From positions 124,001 through 188,000 of the forward strand of contig NZ_BCVH01000003.1 in NCBI RefSeq assembly GCF_001591645.1: 64,000 nucleotides of DNA, in the 5' to 3' direction. The translations under genes were made by a program, and so were the position numbers. The notes beneath the pieces are model-generated. The model saw only the letters and a list, made by a program, of their open reading frames with translations, had not been told where the DNA came from and ran no database searches. This DNA is from Robertmurraya korlensis NBRC 107688. Lineage in GTDB: Bacteria > Bacillota > Bacilli > Bacillales > Cytobacillaceae. Of the stretch, positions 54,275 to 63,873 are shown piece after piece; the stretch's first letter is position 1, and the number at the start of each line of letters is the position of its first letter.

Positions 54275-54946
54275 TTGAACGCGAAACAATACATTGCTGC
54301 AAGAGCGGCGAAGGAATTAAAGAATGGCGATATCGTCAATTTGGGTATAGGGATTCCCACGCTGGTGGCAGATTACATTCCATCAGACGTTCACGTTTTT
54401 TTACACTCGGAAAACGGCATCCTTGGAGTAGGTCCTAGCCCTGATCCAGAGCATATTGACCCCAATCTTGTTAATGCAGGGAAACTGCCTGTCACCGTTT
54501 TGGAGGGGTCATCCTTTTTTGATAGCGCATCATCTTTTGCGATGATTCGCGGAGGACATGTAAGCGTTTCGATTCTCGGTGTGTTGCAAATCGATGCAAT
54601 GGGGCGGATCGCCAACTGGGCCGTTCCAGGAAAAAATGTTCTTGGAGTAGGCGGGGCGATGGATTTATTGGAAGGCTCCAAAAGGATCATCGTAACAACG
54701 CTGCATACGTCTAATCAGGGAGTGTCAAAAATCGTAAAGGAATTAACTTATCCGATCACATCGGAACGAAAAGTAGATGTTATTATTACCGATTTAGCGG
54801 TGTTCACTGTAAAGGAAGATGGACTTCATCTTTTGGAGCTGTCCCCTGGAGTTTCCCTTGAGGAAGTTCAACAGAAAACGGACGCCCCGTTCCGTGTTGC
54901 TGAATCTTTCAAAAATGGCAAAGAGGTGATGGCACAGTGGTTGTAA
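54275..54946 (+). CDS. yodR: 3-oxoacid CoA-transferase subunit B (YodR-like)
   Basis: 223 residues. The catalytic glutamate is in HSENGILGVGP; NLGIGIPTLVADYIP and GGHVSVSILGVLQIDAMGRIANW are family motifs. The TTG start at 54275 is one base after the subunit A stop, preceded by GAAGGGCGGG. The product should be a 3-ketoacyl-CoA passed to the thiolase encoded next, whose start overlaps this gene's end. Confidence 0.92.
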   Translation: MNAKQYIAARAAKELKNGDIVNLGIGIPTLVADYIPSDVHVFLHSENGILGVGPSPDPEHIDPNLVNAGKLPVTVLEGSSFFDSASSFAMIRGGHVSVSILGVLQIDAMGRIANWAVPGKNVLGVGGAMDLLEGSKRIIVTTLHTSNQGVSKIVKELTYPITSERKVDVIITDLAVFTVKEDGLHLLELSPGVSLEEVQQKTDAPFRVAESFKNGKEVMAQWL

Positions 54947-56127
54947 TCGTAAATGCATTCCGAACTCCTATCGGAAACCTCGGCGGATCACTGGCGGATA
55001 CGCGCCCGGAAGAGCTCGTATCTCTCATTATGAAAAATAATCTTTCAGCTTCTGGTTACGGTACCCATATTGTCGATGAAGTCATCGTCGGCCAAACCAA
55101 GCAGAGTGCGCATGCTCCGAATATTGCTAGAGTTGCAGCATTACACGCTCATTTTCCAGAATCAATTCCTGCTTATACCGTCCATCGTCAGTGCGGTTCA
55201 GGTTTGCAGGCCGTCATGAACGGGGCCATGTCGATTTTGACTGGTCAAGCGGACGTCGTTTTAGCAGGTGGTGTCGAAAGCATGTCACAAGCTCCTCATT
55301 ATTCGGTTGACACTCGATTCGGTCTAAAGATGGGAAATATGACCCTGTATGATTCAAATACGGAGAGTCAGCCAAAATCACAGCCAGAGGAGATATATGG
55401 TCGTTTCACGATGGGGCAAACAGCTGAGTGGCTGGCAGAAAAATATAACATTAGCCGCCATGAACAAGATGAATTTGCCTTTACGAGTCAGCTGAAAGCG
55501 AAACGTGCCATTGAAATGGGTCGTTTTGATGAAGAAATCATTCCTGTTCCGGTAAAGGAAGGAAAAAAGGGGATCAGACACTTTGCGATAGATGAATACC
55601 CAAGATTAACGGATATTGAAAAGTTAGGAACATTACGTTCTGTGTTTCAAAAGGATGGAACGGTAACAGCCGGAAACTCGTCCGGCAGAAATGATGGAGC
55701 CTCGATGCTGCTGTTGATGTCGGAGGAAAAAGCCAAACAACTTGGAGTGATCCCGATGGCAAGAATTCGTTCCTTTGCTGCAACGGGTGTATCACCAAAA
55801 GAAATGGGAATCGGTCCGGTTCCAGCCTCACAACTCGCGTTAACAAAGGCAGGTCTTCGATTAGAAGATATCGATTTGATTGAATTAAATGAAGCATTCG
55901 CTGCTCAAAGTCTTGCTTGTTTAAAAGAATGGGGCTTGAAAGGGGAAAACGTGAATGTGAACGGAGGGGCGATTGCCTTAGGTCACCCACTTGGCTGCAC
56001 CGGTGCAAGAATCGTCACAACCTTATGCCATGAGCTTGAAAAACAAAAACGGCAATACGGCCTAGCCACGATTTGTGTAGCGGGGGGATTAGGAATGGCA
56101 ATGGTGGTGGAAAGATGGATGGAGTAA
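54937..56127 (+). CDS. acetyl-CoA C-acyltransferase (thiolase)
   Basis: 396 residues. Active-site Cys in HRQCGSGLQAVM, GHP/Cys pair in GHPLGCTGAR, and NEAFAAQSLACL. Thiolytic cleavage of a 3-ketoacyl-CoA to acetyl-CoA plus a chain two carbons shorter. The GTG start at 54937 overlaps the CoA-transferase gene by ten bases. This thiolase is not part of the B. subtilis kamA operon as I know it; here it closes the gap between 3-keto acid activation and the GABA branch. Confidence 0.92.
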   Translation: MVVIVNAFRTPIGNLGGSLADTRPEELVSLIMKNNLSASGYGTHIVDEVIVGQTKQSAHAPNIARVAALHAHFPESIPAYTVHRQCGSGLQAVMNGAMSILTGQADVVLAGGVESMSQAPHYSVDTRFGLKMGNMTLYDSNTESQPKSQPEEIYGRFTMGQTAEWLAEKYNISRHEQDEFAFTSQLKAKRAIEMGRFDEEIIPVPVKEGKKGIRHFAIDEYPRLTDIEKLGTLRSVFQKDGTVTAGNSSGRNDGASMLLLMSEEKAKQLGVIPMARIRSFAATGVSPKEMGIGPVPASQLALTKAGLRLEDIDLIELNEAFAAQSLACLKEWGLKGENVNVNGGAIALGHPLGCTGARIVTTLCHELEKQKRQYGLATICVAGGLGMAMVVERWME

Positions 56128-57500
56128 AAAAAGACTACGTGTTTCATCGTGATTTAAAAAAGCAGTACCCGATTATTACTCACGGTGTAGGGGTCTATCT
56201 CGTAGATGAGAACGGGAAAAAATATATGGATGCTTGCTCAGGAGCGGTTGCAGCTAACTTGGGACATGGGATTACTTCTATAGGAGAGGCAATGGCAGAG
56301 CAGGCAAAAAAAGCAGCTTTCGTCCATACCATGCGCTTCGAGACAAAAGCGTTGCATGAGCTGGCTGAAATAATCGGACACATGGCTCCAGCCCATTTAA
56401 ATAAAGTGTATTTTACAACCGGTGGCTCCGAAGCAAATGAAAGTGCGATGAAGCTGGCGAGGCAATATCATAGGGATTCCGGCAGACCTCAAAAGCATAT
56501 AGTTATCGGGCGATGGCAGTCGTATCACGGGAACACCATCGGTTCTTTGTCCGCAGGAGGAGACGTTAAAAGGAGACACGCATACACTCCTAATCTTTTA
56601 AACTATGCCCATGTCTATTCGCCCTACTGCCACCGATGTCCATACGATCGCCAAAAAGACGATTGTCTCTCTAAACAAAACTGGACGTGTGTAGCGGATA
56701 TTGAAAGAACGATTTTAGAACTTGGTCCTGAGAACGTGTCGGCATTTATTGCCGAACCGATTGTTGGAAGCCAGCAAGGTGCTGTTCCACCGCCGCCGGG
56801 CTATTTTAAGAAGGTTCGAGAGCTGTGTGATCGTTACGAAATCGTCTTAATTATCGATGAAGTGATGACTGGATTCGGCCGTACTGGTACCCATTTCGCG
56901 ACAGAACAGATCGGGATCATGCCTGATATCATCACATTCGGAAAAGGGGTTTCAGCTGGATATGCACCGCTCGCCGGAATGATTGTTCATGATCGGTTAA
57001 TCGAGGGGCTCATTCAAAACAGCGACGGGAAATTCATTCACGGGTACACCTATAGTGGGCATCCGGTGTCTGTAGCAGCAGGTCTTGCTGCATTGGACGT
57101 ATATGAGCGAGACATGGTACTAGAAAACGTCAAAATACAAGGTCCCTATCTTGTCAAATGTCTTGAGGAGCTGAAGCAAAAACATGCTTATATCTCTGAT
57201 GTTCGGGGCAAAGGGCTTTTGATTGGTATGGAGCTTGTGAAGGATTCTAGGCAGGATCAGTTGTTTGAACCGTCTGAAAAAGCGGCCGAACGATTGAATG
57301 GGATTGCGATGGAACTCGGTGCGGTTTTTTATCCCGGTTCAGGTGCCATTGACGGTACAAAAGGAGAGCACCTCATCATCAGCCCTCCTTTAAATGTGAC
57401 AAGAACAGAAATTGATGAGATTGTGAGAATTTTAGACGAATCATTCACGATATTCAAAGATCAATTAAGAAAGGAAGAGATGTATGAAGTTGCAAAATAA
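56115..57500 (+). CDS. yodT: class III aminotransferase (YodT-like)
   Basis: 461 residues. PLP lysine in TFGKGVSAGYAPLAGM, cofactor region TTGGSEANESAMKLARQYH, and DEVMTGFGRTG. A four-cysteine insert, YCHRCPYDRQKDDCLSKQNWTC, lies near residue 180. ATG 56115 overlaps the thiolase end by 13 bases. In the kamA-type operon this enzyme is proposed to remove the 3-amino group of (acetyl-)beta-lysine, giving the 3-keto acid. Confidence 0.9.
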   Translation: MDGVKKDYVFHRDLKKQYPIITHGVGVYLVDENGKKYMDACSGAVAANLGHGITSIGEAMAEQAKKAAFVHTMRFETKALHELAEIIGHMAPAHLNKVYFTTGGSEANESAMKLARQYHRDSGRPQKHIVIGRWQSYHGNTIGSLSAGGDVKRRHAYTPNLLNYAHVYSPYCHRCPYDRQKDDCLSKQNWTCVADIERTILELGPENVSAFIAEPIVGSQQGAVPPPPGYFKKVRELCDRYEIVLIIDEVMTGFGRTGTHFATEQIGIMPDIITFGKGVSAGYAPLAGMIVHDRLIEGLIQNSDGKFIHGYTYSGHPVSVAAGLAALDVYERDMVLENVKIQGPYLVKCLEELKQKHAYISDVRGKGLLIGMELVKDSRQDQLFEPSEKAAERLNGIAMELGAVFYPGSGAIDGTKGEHLIISPPLNVTRTEIDEIVRILDESFTIFKDQLRKEEMYEVAK

Positions 57501-58779
57501 AACAGATGAGATTAAGGAAAAAGCACAAAAACATCTATCACCGGTTATGACAAGAGTAACGGAGCTTGTTATTGAAAAAGCGCATGGCGCCAAATTTTGG
57601 ACGACTGACGGAGAAGAATATATCGATTTTGTTTCAGGAGTAGCTGTCAACGCAGTCGGGCATACGAACAGAAAAATGGTTGAAGCCATTACAAAGCAAG
57701 CGGAAGCCTTGATTCATCTTGGATTGAACTATGGTTATTATGAAACGGCAGCAAATTTGGCGGAAAAGCTTGCAACTATTACACCAGGAAATCTAGACAC
57801 GGTCTTTTTCTCCAATTCGGGAGCGGAAGCAATTGACGGGGCACTTAAACTCGCGAAGGCGGCGACCGGCAGACCCGCCATCATTGCTTTTGAAGGATCG
57901 TTTCATGGCCGTACATTAGGAGCAACAGCCATTACGGCATCAAGCTCCAAATACCGTCGTTATTATGAACCGATTTTAGGCGAGGTGCATCACGTTCCCT
58001 ATCCGTATCCCAGCCAGCTGAGAAACATTCGAGAAGAAGAAGCGGAAGAATATTGCTTGAATCAGCTACAAAAATTGTTCGATTTACGCGTGGATCCTTC
58101 TCGTGTAGCGGCCATCATTATTGAACCTGTCATGGGTGAAGGCGGCTATTATCCGGCACCGCCAAGCTTTTTGCAGGAATTACGAAAGATTTCAGAGGAA
58201 CACGGCATTTTGCTGATCTTTGACGAAGTACAAACAGGATTTGGGCGTACAGGTAGAATGTTCGCGGCAGAGCATGCGGATGTGACTCCTGATATTTTAG
58301 TACTGGCAAAAGCGCTTTCCGGTGGCATGCCTCTTGGCGCCATTGTTGCAAGTCGTGAGCTTCATGAAAAATGGCCGACAGCCGGTCATGGTTCGACATT
58401 TGGAGGAAATCCCGTTTCCTGTGCTGCCGCATTGGCAAACATTGAGGTCATTGAGGAAGAGAAGTTAGTAGAACGCAGTGCTAAACTCGGTGCCAAGATT
58501 GTCAGCAGACTTCATAACACGCTAGGACATTTACCGGGCATTGTTGAAGTGCGAGGAATCGGTATGATGATCGGGATTGAATTCGATTCGCAAGCTGCTG
58601 CTTTGTTTGTACCGAAAATCAAATCGAAAGCTCTGGAAAAGGGCTTACTCATTATGAACTGCGGGGTAATAGGTCAAACCATCCGATTAATGCTGCCTCT
58701 TAATATTCAAGAAGATGTGCTTGATAGCGGGTTAACGATTCTAGAAGATGTGATAACAGAAACCATTTCAGGAAACTAA
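57484..58779 (+). CDS. gabT: class III aminotransferase, 4-aminobutyrate aminotransferase-like
   Basis: 431 residues. PLP lysine in LVLAKALSGGMPLGAIVA, FSNSGAEAIDGALKLAKAATG and FDEVQTGFGRTGRMFAAEH are class III motifs; the overall pattern is GabT-like. ATG 57484 overlaps the preceding gene by 17 bases. Followed by a succinate-semialdehyde dehydrogenase, it most likely converts GABA (or 5-aminovalerate) to the semialdehyde. Confidence 0.88.
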   Translation: MKLQNKTDEIKEKAQKHLSPVMTRVTELVIEKAHGAKFWTTDGEEYIDFVSGVAVNAVGHTNRKMVEAITKQAEALIHLGLNYGYYETAANLAEKLATITPGNLDTVFFSNSGAEAIDGALKLAKAATGRPAIIAFEGSFHGRTLGATAITASSSKYRRYYEPILGEVHHVPYPYPSQLRNIREEEAEEYCLNQLQKLFDLRVDPSRVAAIIIEPVMGEGGYYPAPPSFLQELRKISEEHGILLIFDEVQTGFGRTGRMFAAEHADVTPDILVLAKALSGGMPLGAIVASRELHEKWPTAGHGSTFGGNPVSCAAALANIEVIEEEKLVERSAKLGAKIVSRLHNTLGHLPGIVEVRGIGMMIGIEFDSQAAALFVPKIKSKALEKGLLIMNCGVIGQTIRLMLPLNIQEDVLDSGLTILEDVITETISGN

Positions 58780-58820
58780 TTTTTGTTTCCTCGGAAGACA
58801 AGAAAAAGGAGGTCAGGTTG

Positions 58821-60281
58821 ATGTCTAGTCAAATCGAAACAACTTTTCTTCAGGGAGAGCTTTATATCAATGGGAAATGGGTAAGTGCTCCCAATCAGTC
58901 CTACTTTGAAAGCTTCAATCCGGCAACGGGGGAACTTGTCGGCAGATGTGCAGCCGCCACAACGGAGCAAGTGAATGAAGCGGTAACAAAAGCGAATGAG
59001 GCGTATTTACAATGGCAGAACATCCCCATTCCCGAACGAGCGGCTTATTTACTGAAAGCTGCCCAATTGTTTGACATACGAAAACAGGTACTTGCTCGTG
59101 TCATGACCATGGAGATGGGAAAAGTGCTAACTGAGTCTTTAGGTGAAGTTGGAGTGGTCATCGCGACTGCCCAATATATGGCAGGCGAGGGACGCCGGCT
59201 CTTTGGTGAAACGGTCCCTGCAGGCTTCCCAGACAGGAATGTAAGAATGGTCCGTGAGCCTCTCGGTGTGGTGGCGTGCATTACTCCTTGGAACTTCCCG
59301 GTTGCACTTGCTTCCTACAAAATTTTTTCTGCCCTGATTGCTGGTAATAGCGTTGTATGGAAGCCAGCTTCAGAGGTTGCGTTATCGGCAAAGATTTTTG
59401 TGGAAGTATTAGATGCAGTCGGGTTGCCACCAGGGGTTGTAAATTTAGTTACTGGTTCAGGAAGAACAGTCGGTCAAACACTCGCAGAGCATTCAGATGT
59501 TAAAGTCATTTCGTTTACGGGCTCAACAGAAGTTGGACAAAAGCTGGCTGAAATGGGCTGTCAAACATTAAAACGAATTTCATTGGAATTGGGTGGAAAA
59601 AATGCAGTGATCGTCTTGAAGGATGCGGACTTGGATAAAGCGGCAGACGGAATCGTAAAATCAGCTTTTACGACAACTGGTCAGCGCTGTACAGCGGCAA
59701 GCCGAGTCATTGTCGAACGCCCAGTAAAGGAGATGCTCTTACAAAAAGTAATAGACCTAACACAGTCTATGAAAATAGGAAATGGACTTGAAGAAGGGAT
59801 ACAAGTGGGCCCACTTGTAAATGAAGACCAGCTTCATACCGTCGAGAACTATGTGAAAACAGCGATTGAAGAAGGCGGAACAATCGTGTCAGGTGGGCAG
59901 CGTGTGAAAGAATTGGGTGGCTATTATTATGAGCCGACAATCATTGAGGATGTGAAACCGCATCATACGATCGCGCAGGAAGAAATATTTGGTCCGGTTC
60001 TCGCTATCATTGAAGTGGATTCCTATGAGGAAGCCATGGAGGTAAATAACGGAACGATCTATGGGCTATCCACTTCTATTTATACAGAGAGCCTTCATTA
60101 TGCGAATCGTGCTGCAAAGGAAGCGATAAGCGGGCTTGTCTATATTAATAACGGAACGTCCAATGCTGAGATGGGTGTAGCGTTTGGGGGAATGAAAATG
60201 TCCGGAAATGGTCATCGTGAAGTTTCCCATCATGCATTCGATGTCATGACAGAGTGGAAATCCATCTATACGAACTATTAA
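58821..60281 (+). CDS. gabD: succinate-semialdehyde dehydrogenase-like aldehyde dehydrogenase
   Basis: 487 residues. Catalytic Cys in TTGQRCTAASR, Glu in LELGGKNAVIVL, Asn in TPWNFPVALASYK, cofactor GSTEVGQK. The ATG at 58821 follows AAGGAGG. It oxidises the semialdehyde formed by the upstream aminotransferase to the acid (succinate if GABA is the intermediate). Glutarate semialdehyde is an alternative substrate. Confidence 0.88.
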   Translation: MSSQIETTFLQGELYINGKWVSAPNQSYFESFNPATGELVGRCAAATTEQVNEAVTKANEAYLQWQNIPIPERAAYLLKAAQLFDIRKQVLARVMTMEMGKVLTESLGEVGVVIATAQYMAGEGRRLFGETVPAGFPDRNVRMVREPLGVVACITPWNFPVALASYKIFSALIAGNSVVWKPASEVALSAKIFVEVLDAVGLPPGVVNLVTGSGRTVGQTLAEHSDVKVISFTGSTEVGQKLAEMGCQTLKRISLELGGKNAVIVLKDADLDKAADGIVKSAFTTTGQRCTAASRVIVERPVKEMLLQKVIDLTQSMKIGNGLEEGIQVGPLVNEDQLHTVENYVKTAIEEGGTIVSGGQRVKELGGYYYEPTIIEDVKPHHTIAQEEIFGPVLAIIEVDSYEEAMEVNNGTIYGLSTSIYTESLHYANRAAKEAISGLVYINNGTSNAEMGVAFGGMKMSGNGHREVSHHAFDVMTEWKSIYTNY

Positions 60282-60409
60282 TGAACGAAAATGTTTAATC
60301 GGTAGGGTCAAAGTTCTATAAAAACTCAATAGACGGTTAACCTCTCCTCATTTATTTGATGGAAAGGCTACGCAATCTTTAAAAGTCTCAAATACAAAGG
60401 GGGGATAAC

Positions 60410-61930
60410 ATGAGAAAGCATCGTATCGGTATTGCATTCTTTTACCATGAATCCCACAGTTTCAGCCCGATGAAAACGGAAATTGAACAGTTTCGAAATG
60501 AAGGCTACTTTATCGGTGATCAAATATATGATGCCTATTCTGGAACCAAAACAGAAGTGGGCGGGTTTTTGGATGTGTTGACACAGGAAAGGGATGTAGA
60601 AATCGTACCGCTGCTTTGTGCGGCAGCGGTCCCATCGGGCGTAGTATCAACAAAAGCGTATTCGATCATCGAAGAGCAAATGCTCCAGTCCATCCGGGAG
60701 GCTGGGAGGTTAGACGGATTATTGCTTGCGTTGCATGGAGCGATGGTCGTGGAACACCTCCATGATCCGGAAGAGTATTTACTGGGGAACATTCGCGGAT
60801 TGGTTGGACCGAATATCCCGATTGCGACAACACTTGATATGCACGCCAATTTAAGTGGAAAAATGATTGATCATACACCGCTTCATTTTGGATTTAAAAC
60901 ATACCCCCATATTGATATGTATGAACAAGGTGTTCATGCGGCAATCGCTTTATTAAAGCAGGTAAAAGAAGAGGTCACTTATTACGCATCTTTTGAAAAA
61001 TTGCCGATGATGCCGCCCTCTATCAATATGAGAACGGCAGAAGGGCCGATGCACAAAATGATAGAGTGGGCGAAACAAGCCGAAGAGGAAGAAGGAATTC
61101 ATCATGTGTCCGTATTTGGAGGCTTCCCTTACTCGGATATTCCGATGGTCGGTGCAAGTGTACTTGTTGTGTCGGTCGATCCTGAAAAGGGTAAAGAGAC
61201 TGCCAAAAAATTGGCCACCTTGTTCTGGAGTGTAAGAGAAGAATTTATCATGGATTTACCCGGTGTTAGAGAAGGACTCGAACTGGCGATGTCGGTGGAA
61301 GATGATAAACCAGTTGTGCTGGCGGACATCTCGGATAACCCTCTAAGCTGCGGGAGCGGCGATACAACCGAGCTACTTCGGGAGATGGTCAAGATGAATA
61401 TTCCCGACACGCTTTTTGGAGGGCTCTACGATCCAGAATCCATCGAGGCTTGTCGTAAGAAGGGTGCCGGAAAGAAGGTAAGGTTGTCCCTAGGAGGGAA
61501 AGTATCGCCTGAATTTGGGGAGTCCATACAGGTCGAAGCAACGGTTGTGGCTCTATCAGACGGTGTATTTCACAATTCTGGGCCGTTCAATCAGCATTTA
61601 AGAGTTGATTTAAAGGGAGCCGCTCACATTCGAGTTGGCAAGATGGATATCCTCCTTATTGGAAGGCCGATGTCAGCGAATGATCCAGAAATGTTTCGTC
61701 ATATTGGCCTTGAGCCCTCGACAAAGAGAATTCTTGGATTAAAAGCTAAAAATCATTTTCGGGCAGCGTTTGAGCCGATGGTTGGTCGTATCATTTATGT
61801 GGATGCACCTGGTGTTGCCTCCAATCGTTTAACAACTTTTAGTTATCGTTACATCCCTAAGCCTATTTGGCCGCTGGATGATATCCAATATGAAGGAAAC
61901 TTGAGGGGGATAGAAAAATGGAAACATTGA
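60410..61930 (+). CDS. M81 family metallopeptidase (MlrC-like amide hydrolase)
   Basis: 506 residues. Opens RIGIAFFYHESHSFSPMKTEIEQF, with metal-binding candidates in FYHESHSF, TTLDMHANLSGKM and ALHGAMVVE, matching the M81/MlrC family (DUF1485 plus C-terminal MlrC domain: LADISDNPLSCGSGDTTELL). Relatives hydrolyse linearised microcystin. In this operon an amide hydrolase is needed to deacetylate 4-acetamidobutyrate, and the usual YodQ deacylase is missing, so that role is the best guess. AAAGGGGGG precedes the ATG. Confidence 0.85.
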   Translation: MRKHRIGIAFFYHESHSFSPMKTEIEQFRNEGYFIGDQIYDAYSGTKTEVGGFLDVLTQERDVEIVPLLCAAAVPSGVVSTKAYSIIEEQMLQSIREAGRLDGLLLALHGAMVVEHLHDPEEYLLGNIRGLVGPNIPIATTLDMHANLSGKMIDHTPLHFGFKTYPHIDMYEQGVHAAIALLKQVKEEVTYYASFEKLPMMPPSINMRTAEGPMHKMIEWAKQAEEEEGIHHVSVFGGFPYSDIPMVGASVLVVSVDPEKGKETAKKLATLFWSVREEFIMDLPGVREGLELAMSVEDDKPVVLADISDNPLSCGSGDTTELLREMVKMNIPDTLFGGLYDPESIEACRKKGAGKKVRLSLGGKVSPEFGESIQVEATVVALSDGVFHNSGPFNQHLRVDLKGAAHIRVGKMDILLIGRPMSANDPEMFRHIGLEPSTKRILGLKAKNHFRAAFEPMVGRIIYVDAPGVASNRLTTFSYRYIPKPIWPLDDIQYEGNLRGIEKWKH

Positions 61931-62397
61931 ACAAAACCTATTACGTTGAAGTACCATCTTCTTTAAATCCAGAACAGCTAAAAATGATGATGGAGCTTGA
62001 GCAAGATGCGTTTCCGGGATTAGGAGCAGTAGATGAACAAACGCTTGTTCCGCTTACACGCTACGGGAAACTCATTCAATACCGGCAGCAAAATGATCAA
62101 AAGCCGATTGCGATTTGCGAAGTGATGAGAGCTTATCATGATATCCATAAAGCCTATATTTTCGGGTTTTATGTCCGCTCCGACCAGCAAGGGAAAGGAA
62201 TCGGGAAATTATTTTTACAGGACATTTATCCAATTTTAAAGCAAGATGGATTTCGGAAGGTTTGCTTAACGGTCAGTACTCAAAACAAAGCAGCCGTCCA
62301 ATTATATAAAAAGTTAGGGTTTGTCATAAAAGAGACGAGATTAAATGAATTTGGCGAAGGGGAAAATCGCTATTATATGGAACACCTAATTTCTTAA
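61918..62397 (+). CDS. GNAT family N-acetyltransferase
   Basis: 159 residues. The acetyl-CoA-binding signature is FYVRSDQQGKGIGKLFL (QxxGxG), followed by VSTQNKAAVQLYKKLGF. Its ATG lies within the M81 gene end (13-base overlap), coupling the two. The B. subtilis and methanogen beta-lysine acetyltransferases (YodP/AblB) are longer, so this shorter protein may be a functional replacement that acetylates the 6-amino group of beta-lysine. Confidence 0.85.
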   Translation: METLNKTYYVEVPSSLNPEQLKMMMELEQDAFPGLGAVDEQTLVPLTRYGKLIQYRQQNDQKPIAICEVMRAYHDIHKAYIFGFYVRSDQQGKGIGKLFLQDIYPILKQDGFRKVCLTVSTQNKAAVQLYKKLGFVIKETRLNEFGEGENRYYMEHLIS

Positions 62398-62458
62398 TCT
62401 AGTAATGATTAGTGGAGAAATCACCCGAAAAAAATAGACTGATTTTTAGGAGGAGTTT

Positions 62459-63871
62459 ATGATGAGAAACACTTTATTCAAACCAAAAAGACATTGGAAA
62501 GAAATTGAGCTTTGGAAGGATGTTACAGAGGATCAATGGAATGATTGGGTTTGGCAGTTGACGAATACGATTAAAAATTTAGAAGACTTAAAGAAAGTAG
62601 TGAACTTAACGCCAGAAGAAGAAGAAGGGGTTTTAATCTCAACAAAAACCATCCCATTAAACATCACACCCTATTATGCATGGCTTATGGACCGTGATGA
62701 TTCAAGATGTCCGGTACGAATGCAGTCTGTTCCGATTTCTGCGGAATTGCATAAAACAAGATATGATTTAGAAGATCCCCTTCACGAAGATGAAGATTCA
62801 CCAGTACCTGGGTTAACACATCGTTATCCGGATCGAGTGTTGTTCCTAGTAACAAACCAATGCTCCATGTACTGCCGTTACTGCACAAGAAGGCGCTTCT
62901 CTGGACAAATCGGTATGGGTGTACCCAAAAAACAGCTAGACACAGCGATTCATTATATCGCATCTAATCCAGAAATTCGAGATGTGTTAATTTCCGGAGG
63001 AGATGGGCTCCTTATTAATGACAATATTTTAGAATATATCTTAAAGAATTTACGTGAGATTCCGCATGTAGAAATTATTCGTATTGGTACAAGAGCACCT
63101 GTCGTATTCCCACAGCGCATTACCGAGAATCTTTGCAATATCTTGAAAAAGTATCATCCCGTTTGGTTGAATACACATTTCAATACATCGATTGAAATTA
63201 CGGAAGAATCCAAACGTGCCTGTGAAATGCTTGCAAATGTGGGTGTACCTGTTGGTAACCAGTCTGTTATTTTGGCAGGCATTAACGACAGTGTACCGAT
63301 TATGAAACAGCTTATGCATGACCTTGTTAAAATTCGCGTTCGTCCATATTATATTTACCAATGTGATTTATCAGAAGGGATTGGTCATTTCCGTGCACCA
63401 ATCAGCAAAGGATTGGAAATTATGGAAGGACTTCGCGGTCATACATCGGGATATGCGGTTCCGACATTTATTGTTGATGCCCCGGGTGGAGGAGGCAAAA
63501 TTCCATTGCAACCGAACTATATCATTTCTCAAAGTTCTAATAAAGTCGTATTACGTAACTTTGAAGGTGTCATTACCTCTTATCCAGAACCAACAAATTA
63601 TCAGTCAGGCAGTGCAGAGGATTACTACAAAAAAGTATATCCTGAAGTGTTTGAAAAGTTTGAAAGTAATGGAGTTCTATCCATTATTGATGATACGAAA
63701 TTTAACCTTACACCAGAAGGATTGAAACGTTTAGATCGCCGCAAAACGTATAACGAAAATACGGAGCATAGTTCATTAAAAGATAAACGTGACAAACGAG
63801 ACGAGTTAAAAGAGAAAAAGTTCCAATCGCAAATGAAGAAATATGAAACAGTGGGAGCAAAGGAGGAGTAA
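62459..63871 (+). CDS. kamA: L-lysine 2,3-aminomutase (radical SAM)
   Basis: 470 residues, highly similar in text to Bacillus KamA: PKRHWKEIELWKDV at the N-terminus, radical-SAM Cys motif TNQCSMYCRYCTRRRF (CX3CX2C), SGGDGLL, and PTFIVDAPGGGGKI in the PLP domain. It isomerises L-lysine to beta-lysine using [4Fe-4S], SAM and PLP. AGGAGG precedes tandem ATGs (62459/62462). The lysine-rich tail is typical. Confidence 0.96.
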   Translation: MMRNTLFKPKRHWKEIELWKDVTEDQWNDWVWQLTNTIKNLEDLKKVVNLTPEEEEGVLISTKTIPLNITPYYAWLMDRDDSRCPVRMQSVPISAELHKTRYDLEDPLHEDEDSPVPGLTHRYPDRVLFLVTNQCSMYCRYCTRRRFSGQIGMGVPKKQLDTAIHYIASNPEIRDVLISGGDGLLINDNILEYILKNLREIPHVEIIRIGTRAPVVFPQRITENLCNILKKYHPVWLNTHFNTSIEITEESKRACEMLANVGVPVGNQSVILAGINDSVPIMKQLMHDLVKIRVRPYYIYQCDLSEGIGHFRAPISKGLEIMEGLRGHTSGYAVPTFIVDAPGGGGKIPLQPNYIISQSSNKVVLRNFEGVITSYPEPTNYQSGSAEDYYKKVYPEVFEKFESNGVLSIIDDTKFNLTPEGLKRLDRRKTYNENTEHSSLKDKRDKRDELKEKKFQSQMKKYETVGAKEE

Positions 63872-63873
63872 TT

